Shown here: in pieces, positions 56,048 through 64,000 of the stretch
How positions within the stretch are numbered: position 1 is the stretch's first letter
Layout of the letters: the number at the start of each line of letters is the position of its first letter
Assembly: GCA_964035545.1 (NCBI GenBank)
Contig: OZ037770.1
Location: 11,214,463-11,278,462, forward strand
Origin: Bugula neritina
Lineage: Eukaryota > Bryozoa > Gymnolaemata > Cheilostomatida > Bugulidae
Direction: 5' to 3'
Length of the DNA: 64,000 nucleotides
Notes under the pieces: generated by a model
The model's input: only the letters and a program-made list of their open reading frames with translations
Databases searched by the model: none
Told to the model about the DNA's origin: nothing
Program-made: the position numbers and the translations under genes

Positions 56048-59025
56048 ACCGAAAGCTGGAAAATTTTGTTTTCTAAATTCATAAAAATTATATAAATGAG
56101 CCGAATGTTATGAGAGTAACTTCAGTAGATGTACTCACTTCCCAATTTCCTAAATTAACTATCAAAAACTTATTCCAACACTTTAGCTAATAGCTATGAT
56201 ACACCCAAAAGCTTTGTATTGTGCTTATTTTATAAACTTCCTAAATTATATAACACATGCATTTTATGGAAGAAATCCATTGCAACACTCATGCAGCTTC
56301 ACCCGACCAGAGTTTATCTATATGCAATCAATTTCAACTTTATATAATATAAACTTCATTCCAGTTACTAATTGTCTATCACTTACAAATCACTCTGTGA
56401 TGTAGCAACATCACTATGCGGTGTAGTACTGTTTTGAGCAAACAATAACCACCTGTAAGAAAACACATTTAAGCGAACTATATGTTGAGGACAGTGAGTG
56501 ATATTTCCGTAAACTTACCTAACGGTGGAGCAGAAATTGTACTACAGCATAGTAAAGGTAGGACATAACTAGTGGCACTTGTTGCTTTTCTGTGCAAGAA
56601 AGGAAAGACAAACCTACAAGCATAGAACTAGAATTAAGTGTGAAGCTATGATGAGATGAGGCAGGGATTTGATTGGCCAATGATATCACATGTTAGATGT
56701 TGTTAATCAGACCTTATAATGTTCAATACATTATTGACCAGACAAATATAGGTATTATTATATGGCTGCAAGCCATTTTATCTAACCCACCGATCTTGTA
56801 AGCTGATAAGCATAATCGACCCCACCCCCCCCCCCTCAACAGCTGCTACATGAATTTCAGGTTACAAAAAGCAGTTCAATCAACTGAAATAGGAAGTCGA
56901 AAGCCAAGATTAGATGAGCAGTTAAAAGCATCAAATAATTTACTTTGACAGTGCATAGAAATGAGTGTCTGTATGGTACATAATATAAGTGTGTTTTATT
57001 TTTGATAGACTTGTCTGCTTGCTAATTCCCAGTCGACTGGCACAAAGAAATAGCTAAATGACTTTTAATAAGAATGTTGGGAAATTGCTTTAAGCAGCAC
57101 TGAGTAGGAGGTGACTAAGTGCAGTGGTTCAGATTGGGGATTCCAGAGTTTGGGTGCATGCAAATACTGTACTCGGGCACCAATAACTCGCAAGCTACTT
57201 TGACTTTCAGAATAATTTGTACCAATTGGTTGAATTTATTTTTTGACTTTCAACATGCTATGTAGCTTTAAAGTTAAGACAGCTTCCTTTATAGGGCCTT
57301 TGCTTAAACTATGCTTATATAGTCCAACATATTCTTTAAAATAACTGCTTGTCTGGACTAACAGAATCATAAAAAACTCTTCTCATGTGACTGGGTATAT
57401 AGCGAGAATACAGTCTGGTTGCATGAGCATACACCCTATTATCTATGCAGTCCATGTTTTAATCAGTTTTTTATATAATAACTTTGGTAAATTGTTACCA
57501 AAGATATGGCTAACCATTTAGGCGAATAGCAGTAGCTTATTATTTGTGGAAATTTGTAAAAATTGTGTTTATATTACATATAGTCTTCTATTAAAATCTG
57601 TTTTTATAGTTGAACCGCTTTAAAATCAATGCTCTCATTTTATAAATATGATAAATATGAAATATTCATCTTTCTGACTTCTTACAAACATACTTGACGA
57701 ATAGAATATGTTGAATTTATTGTTATAGTGTTTCCATATTGTTATTTGGCAACACAAGATAAATAGAATAAGCTTGGAGTTGTTCTTTCTTATCGCGAAA
57801 GCTCACATATAATTGTTTTAGCAGTTTGAAACACGTCGGGGCAATACTGAAACTGGATACGCCTCGCAACGAAAATGTGCGTGCAGTGAACAGTACAAAG
57901 ATTGCATTTCCGTTCTCTGTTTTGAGAGATCAGCCAAGCTGAGCAGTTCACAATCACCATCACATTCAGTTTCACATTGTTATAGTCAGTGATTGCCAAA
58001 GCGCCTTAGCTTGTGCTAAGTTAGAAATAAACAAAAATAACTACGTCATCAACTCCAAGTATCAATATTAAGTTACAATCTTTATAAAAATAGATATAGT
58101 ATAACTATATGTATAAGATTAAGTATATAATGATAATCATAATCATAATATAATAATATTAATAATAATATTAATATTATTATTAATAATGATGAAAAAA
58201 ATAAAAATAAATTGTAATAATAATAGTAATACTAATACTAATTGAGTAATAGTACTATTAGTATTAGTATTAGCATTACTTTTATTAATAGTAATAGTAC
58301 TAGTAGTACTACTATTACTATTAGTATTATTATTATTTTTTATTATATTATTAGTATTAATTATAAAATTAAATTGTTATCTATTATATTAAATTTAATT
58401 ATTTAGTTTAGTAGAACTAGATAACCAACTCATAATCATAACTAATATTGATAATCGACTTAGTAGTAGCAGTAGTACTACTACTAGTAATAGTTAAATT
58501 GTATTACTATTAGTATTTATATTAAAACTATGAGTATCTTAATCATTAACGATTATCAATATCAGTTAGTTGTACTACTTAGTAGTAGTAGTAGTAGTAG
58601 TAGTAATAATAGCAATAGTAGTAGTTTGTGTCAGTATTATCTTCAAGTTTTTCAGCCTAAAACTACTGCTAATAGACTTTTATTGGCAATCTTTCTCTTT
58701 GAAGCGCTTAGTCTATGCATTCATTTGGTGTTCTAGATGTAAGCTATTTTGAAACATAGTTCTGATTTTGTCGTATATGTTTTGTTTCAATAGTGAGACC
58801 TCATTATTTTATTGAGATTATATTTTAATACCGAGATTTAGTTTTAATCAATTTGTTAAGGTTGGTCTGTTGCACTTCGTTTATATCATCCATTGTAACC
58901 ATAGATAAAATATGTTTAATTGTTTCTCCAAATTCACCGATACATCTATGTAAAAAAATCAACCATATTAGTTTTACTAGACTGTGTTATTGACTGCGTA
59001 TACAAAATATCTCCAGATGTGAGGG
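56048..59025. promoter_or_regulatory. Head-to-head spacer between ZNFX1 and the ZFC3H1-like gene
   Basis: About 3 kb between two divergent start codons, so promoters for both genes should be here. An acceptor (TTTTCCAG) about 11 bases before the ZNFX1 ATG implies at least one untranslated 5' exon further right. A short poly-C run lies at 56821-56836 and a trinucleotide tract at 58130-58530. No coding exon is convincing; the ORF at 57790-57999 has no homology that I recognise. Confidence 0.5.
58130..58530. repeat. Degenerate (WWT)n trinucleotide tract with palindromes
   Basis: Runs of ATA, AAT, AGT and ACT triplets, including near-perfect inverted stretches such as AGTACTAGTAGTACTACTA around 58300, followed by a pure TAG run at 58582-58615. 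Lies between divergent promoters. Confidence 0.85.
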
Positions 59026-62000
59026 ATGCCAATGGAAGGTTTTACTCCCTCCCCTACAGATGCGGATGATCCCGGGCTTATAACTATTGACGAGATAGAT
59101 TGTACTGCAGACAATGAAGAAGCTCCTAGATTGATAGTTGTTGGTATGTGCTATGATTTCTATTCTTTCTAAATTAAATTGCTGCTAATGGCTATTATTT
59201 GCTTGCTTGTAGATAACACCCTTGGTTTTTGTACCTTTATAACTGACCCTTTTTTATAAAATTTTTTTCTACTGTTTAGAGTTACATATATTTTAAAAGC
59301 AAGAACCAGGGAAATAAATTTAGTCCAGCAATAAGAGATACCAGGCAGAAAATATTTGTTATATATTTGAAATAAAGTTCTTTATGAAAAATTGTTTTAA
59401 GTAGCTGCCTAGTCTATCAGTATGTTCTTTAAATAATTAAGATATAATGAGTAGTTTGAATAAACTGACTTTAGGCCTGAAATCTAATAAAAATAGAAAT
59501 ATTTGATTATAGGGCATTGTATCAAAATTGTGATAAAAACTCAGCAGCATGAAATACTAATTCCCGTTAACATTGTAATTTATGACTGGTTTTTAGACGA
59601 AATAAAGGTGACTAATAGTTACAATGGCCGTGTTCTCAACAATGAAAGCAAGACTGGTAAGCCGACTACGGAAAAGTGTTCTGAAAGTCAAAATGAACTA
59701 CTTGGCAAAGCCAATACTACTACAAATCAGTCTATGACTAGCTCAAATACTCAAAGCCTCATGGAATCTCAGCCGTCTTTAATCACAAAAACTCATAATA
59801 TAGCTGACAAGGAATCCACACAAGTACAAAGTAGCCTGCCGATACCGGTGACTGCCCCGTCAGCTCCACGGGCTACCGTCTCACTCACACTTCCTGCTGT
59901 GTCATCATCAATAACAATGTCAAGGTCAACGGCATCACCTGCCCCAACAATACAGATTGCCAACTTACCACCAGTAACAATTGCATCAACACCGACGGTG
60001 GTTGCATCCTTATCACTACCTGCCACATCATCCTCAACCGGCTCTACCTTGCAAGTAGGGTCTATGAGCAGCTCAGCTACTAATCTTGTGGTTAGCAAAG
60101 AATCTACTAAACTAGAGCCAAATTTACAGGAAACGGAATCCGTCAAGCAAGTGGGCGGGTCGACTCAACTGGCAGATGAGTCAAGCCAACAGGCAAAGGT
60201 ATCAGAGTCTAAGAAAATAAGTGGCGACATGGCAAGTAAAGTCGACACTGTGAAGCCATTAAACTTGATAGAAAGTTCACAGGCTGTAAAACCTGTAGGC
60301 AATGAAAACAAACACCCAGCTGATGTTAGCCATGAGAAGGAAGACGGTGAAATAACCTCTGATGATGAACCTGTAGTAGTGGCGAGTAAAAAGCCCGGAT
60401 ATCGTGCAAGATCTGCTCGCGTCAGATCCTCGAATAGTGAACGGCGAGATGGACATGCCTCTCGTCGTCATTCGCCCAGAAGTCATGTAGCTTCTAGGAA
60501 GGAGCCAGCGACTAGTAAAGATTACCGGTTTTATAGTTCGAGAAAACGCTCTTCTAGTCCGAGAAAGCGTTCTCCGGATAAGAAGGTTACGACAAAGAAG
60601 ATACAACAGAAATCTATTGTTGGTGAGTAGTGCAACCTGTAAATAAAATAGATGAGTACCACTGCGTTGTACCTGTACATTGTACAAGAATAAAGTTACG
60701 CAAGAGAGAAAGGTGTTGAATTGTCAACTCAGCGTATCTTCTTGATTATTCACTGTTGTGAATTCTACTGTAACAATTAAATATATGGTAGTATATTTTT
60801 TCATGGGGAGATTAAAGAATAGGGATGAGAGTAGAGAGTGTAAAATTAACCATCATTTGCGTTAAGTTGGCATTAAGTCAGTAAATGATGTTCCTAGGAG
60901 TTGTCTTCCTAACATAATAATTCGTTTGTCAAAGTGTGATTGAACGTATAGCTGATGTGGTTGTGTTATATTCATTCTAGAAATACCTGAGGAAGTCAAT
61001 GAGAGCTACACTGAGTTATTAAAGGAACACAGAGTATTTCAACGGATTGACGTGGTGGAGGTAACTCTTAATCATCTTCCTTGGCAATGCTCTGTCACCT
61101 TTTCAGTTCAGTCTATTCTGTTTTAGTACTGTATAGTCTAGTGTCTTCTGTTTGATTGAAACTTAGCTTGAAGCACAGTGCTCTTTCCGTATCTCGCAGT
61201 TTACATTTCTCACGAAATTCCATAGGTCATGGAGAGGGCTTGGGCCACGTTTTGTGGCTTTTGTGTCTGTGTATTATAGAGACAAAATGGCCAATGGGTT
61301 GAATCTGGTATTCTACTATGCCAGGAGTTGAGGTTTAGGACCTACAGCTTAGTGAAATATGTATATAAATGCTTTGCTTGTTGGCTAAATATTGATGGAG
61401 GGCAGGCTATGGCAACATTAGTATCATAAACTGGTGTATAATGCATACATTCTAGAGTCTAGACTGAGTCACCATAAACTGATATATACTTTATACATTC
61501 TAGACTGAGAAAATGCTGACTGTAAGTAAATACCAAAAAGAGAAGAAAAAATTGTCGGATAATTCTACCGCCAGTGCTGCTGCTGTTAGCGTTGCTGCTG
61601 CCAGCACACCAACTACGCTGACTGCTGCCTCAACTTCTAGAGACAAGTCTTGTTCAGAGCCTGGCGTAAGTAATATTGTAGTGTGTCTGTTGTTGCTGCC
61701 TTCATGGTTGCCTTCATGATTGCCTTCATGATTGCCTTCATGGTTGCCATGTTTAACTTGAGTAGCATACATGTCACACCCACTCTTGAATTCAATTTGG
61801 TGTGTTTATAGTAATTTGAAATATAAATACTATTTTGTTAATTCAGCACTGATATTATAAAAGCTGAGCTTTTCAGTCCAACACCTTGGCTGTTCTACCA
61901 GCAATTTTGAAATCTTTCAAAGTGCCAGGGTATACTGCTTTGAAGCAAATACATTTATTCAGTTTAAATTATCTGACGGTAGGTGTTAGTTCAGTATTTG

Positions 62001-63576
62001 TGAGTTATATAAACTGGGTGGTGTTTTTATTCACCAGGCTGATGTGCCACTGGAGCTGTTAAGGCTGGCTGCCCTCCGGTCTGTTACAGTAGGTACTAAG
62101 GCTAAGCCTTCTCTTGGGTCTTCTTCGTCCTCATCTAAGAAAGTAACTCGTCAAGCACGGAAGGTCTCTCCAAGAGAAACTTCCAGAAGCTCTAATGGCA
62201 GTCCTTCCAGCTCTGTCGCAACTTCTACCCCTACTCTATCCCCAACTGACTCTAGTAAAATGGCTAACATAAAGTCATTTGACTCCTCTCTGCCTGATGA
62301 AGATATCGTTGCCGCGGTAACCACCCTGCCTCTGGCGGGAGCGTCTAAGGATCCTGCAGTGGAGAATCCTTCAGCTAAGCTCAGACGTAAATGTAAGTGG
62401 GAGAAGTTAGCTCGTGAAATACAGCAAAACTCGGGTAGAGACGCACCAAGCGGTGCTTTGACGTTAAGTTGTGAGAAGATGGGAAACTCTGTTGGTAAAA
62501 AGGGCGTAACTCCAGACGAAATTGACAGTAATGAGCCAGCCAATCAGAGAGCTGTAGTTGATCATGAAAAAGCTGTGGTTTATAATGAAAACACTTTAGT
62601 GAATGAAAAAGCTGAAACTTGTAATGAAAAAGCAGAAGTTGTTAATACATTCAAAGCTGAAAGTATTAAGTTGAAAGGCAGCCAACCAGAAAGTCTGTCT
62701 AAGAAAGCAGCTGACATTACGGAATCAGTCAGCATGGACAATACATCAGTGGCTGAAGGAACACTCAAAGCATTTGACTTGGTGTCAGGTGCAGTAGCCA
62801 ATCAGACTGCCCCAGTAGCCAATCAAACTGCACCAGTAGCCAATCAGACTGCACCAGTAGCCAATCAGACTGCATCAGTAGCCAATCAGACTGCACCAGT
62901 AGCCAATCGGACCGCATCAGTAGCCAATCGGACCGCATCAGTAGCCAATCAGACTGCTGTTGAATTTTCTAACAAAGTGAAACCAGAGCTTACGAAACAG
63001 ATGAGTGGTTCAAATGATGACATCATTATTCTCCAGACTGGAAACAAGCCCAAGAAAGTCGCCAGAAATAAAAGTGAGCGATTATTTGATAGTTGAATTG
63101 TGCCTTTGAATTTTACAAGACTTTTAGAGCATTGTTAATCGTGATTTTTATTCTGTAGGTAGACAATCCCAGTCTGATGCTCTACTCTTGGGCTCTACAG
63201 ATACTACGAGTCTTCTCTTAAAGGTAATATGCCTAAAATTTCAAATTTTTTGGCAATCATTTCTTTTTTAGAATATTCGGCTGAGTTTATATGGCTCTAG
63301 AGTAATAGCTGTGGTCACCACAAGAGTATAGTTCGCTTCAGTCATTAGCTGTAGTCTTCAGTTGAAGTAAATGAATGTAATATACTCATAGTATCATGTT
63401 TAAGATGTTTTACTAGGGTGCAGTAGCTGGAACCTCAATGAAAGTGAGCAATGTAATTACTCCACTGCTTGCACTTCCTCCTGCACCAGATCCTCACCAC
63501 CCAGAGGTTGTGGTCCTCGACTCTGACACCAGTATGGAGAGCACTGTTCAGCCACCTCTACCTCCACCACCCCCTG
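59026..63576 (+). CDS. Large low-complexity nuclear protein, N-terminal part; candidate ZFC3H1
   Basis: Seven coding exons: 59026-59143, 59597-60622, 60981-61060, 61504-61665, 62038-63073, 63159-63223, 63417-63576 (donor GTTAGT), continuing past the window. About 882 codons so far. The start ATG is preceded by an in-frame TGA. For exon 2 I prefer the acceptor TGGTTTTTAG at 59596; one at 59508 is also in phase. Composition is Ser/Thr/Ala/Lys-rich. Marks: KEDGEITSDDE (acidic, near 60337), an Arg/Ser-rich stretch (SSRKRSSSPRKRSPDKK), VPLELLRLAALRSVT at the start of exon 5, eight VANQTAP-type repeats, DDIIILQ, and DSDTSMESTVQPPLPPPPPG. The EDGEI motif, the LRLxALxS helix and a Pro-rich tract in this order recall the N-terminus of ZFC3H1, a partner of MTR4 in nuclear RNA decay. 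The defining zinc finger would lie outside the window, so the name is a guess. Confidence 0.6.
61696..61750 (+). repeat. 12-bp tandem repeat in an intron
   Basis: About four copies of TTGCCTTCATGG/A just after the donor of exon 61504-61665. It produces a minus-strand GNHE-repeat ORF that I do not regard as coding. Confidence 0.8.
62791..62958 (+). repeat. 21-bp coding tandem repeat (VANQTAP, eight copies)
   Basis: In-frame repeat inside exon 5 of the ZFC3H1-like gene. The 21-bp unit keeps the frame, so copy number can vary without breaking the protein. Two units read VANRTAS. Likely a disordered linker. Confidence 0.92.
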
Positions 63577-63589
63577 GTTAGTTCATCTC

Positions 63590-63805
63590 GCTTCTCTCTC
63601 TCTCTCTCTCTCCCTCCCCCCTCCCCCCTCCCCCCTCCCCCTCTCCCCCTCTCTCCCTCTCTCCCTCTCTCCCTCTCTCCCTCTCTCTCTCTCTCCCTCT
63701 CTCTCTCTCTCTCTCCCTCTCCCTCTCCCTCTCCCTCTCCCTCTCCCTCTCCCTCTCCCTCTCCCTCTCCCTCTCCCTCTCTCTCTCTTTCTCTCCCTCT
63801 CTCTG
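63590..63805 (+). repeat. (TC)n / (CCCTCT)n microsatellite
   Basis: About 215 bases of pyrimidine-only repeat beginning 14 bases after the donor of exon 63417-63576. It explains the SPSPSP and GEGEGE open frames in both strands. Confidence 0.95.
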
Positions 63806-63904
63806 GTGTGTAGTCAAACACCTGAAGTAAGAAAATAATCTCCTTAAGTTTACAAAATGCAAACTGAAGTAATTTTATCTTTTAAAACTCACACAAGTTT
63901 TTAG

Positions 63905-64000
63905 TCACTATCCCTGTGAGAAACCCTGATGCTAAGGACTTATTCATATGTGGCACAGGAGCAATTTAAGAGAGCTTGAGACAGGCATAGTGTTTGTGCA
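63905..64000 (-). mobile_element. SINE family 1, body and tail, cut by the window edge
   Basis: Reversed copy of the SINE tail at 8321-8525: CACTATCCCTGTGAGAAACC is the reverse complement of the tail there, and AGGAGCAATT matches the inner body. The tRNA head would lie beyond the right edge. Confidence 0.7.

Noticed and set aside
59793-60146. Minus-strand 117-codon ORF
   Set aside because: Antisense to the Ser/Thr/Ala-rich exon 2 of the ZFC3H1-like gene, whose composition leaves the reverse frame open.
63469-63862. Ser-Pro and Gly-Glu repeat ORFs on both strands
   Set aside because: A (TC)n/(CCCTCT)n microsatellite after a splice donor. Only the first part, up to 63576, is exon.

Overview
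The window is nuclear DNA from an animal. Every recognisable protein is split by GT-AG introns. The introns and spacers are AT-rich and carry microsatellites, minisatellites, tRNA-derived SINEs and foldback/MITE elements. The gene families (TRIM/RBCC, PAN plus F-type-lectin-like secreted proteins, class A GPCRs, RhoGAP, ZNFX1) are metazoan. I would guess a marine invertebrate, perhaps a spiralian, but nothing here fixes the phylum. Exon models were built by hand by joining ORF segments at splice sites with matching phase. None has been checked against transcripts.

Layout. (1) 0.6-6.7 kb, minus strand: a nine-exon gene joining a RING, two B-boxes and a coiled coil to a C-terminal PARP-like domain whose catalytic His position is Gln. 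This is the most unusual protein in the window. (2) 7.5-30 kb: a duplicated block. Three near-identical 4.28-kb tandem units each carry a four-exon gene for a secreted PAN plus fucolectin-like protein. They lie between two copies of a segment with an intronless class A GPCR gene. A decayed fourth lectin unit sits left of the first GPCR, broken by a SINE at the end of its last exon. The middle lectin copy has lost the GT of one splice donor. (3) 31.6-34.6 kb, plus strand: an eight-exon RhoGAP protein of 371 aa. (4) 35.8-56.05 kb, minus strand: a complete 31-exon ZNFX1 orthologue (1801 aa), with an armadillo-like N-terminus, an SF1 helicase and NF-X1 zinc fingers. Its introns hold several minisatellites, three foldback elements, SINEs and a partial exon duplication. 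(5) 59.0 kb to the right edge, plus strand: the first seven coding exons of a large low-complexity protein. Short motifs (acidic EDGEI, an LRLAALRS-like helix, poly-Pro) suggest the N-terminus of ZFC3H1, tentatively.

How the genes may relate. ZNFX1 is an antiviral dsRNA-sensing helicase in vertebrates. TRIM and inactive PARP domains meet functionally in the vertebrate TRIM25-ZAP pair. PAN/F-type lectins are secreted recognition proteins. The window may therefore be an innate-immunity neighbourhood, but that is inference from gene families. ZNFX1 and the ZFC3H1-like gene are head-to-head over about 3 kb. The RhoGAP gene and ZNFX1 are tail-to-tail 1.3 kb apart.
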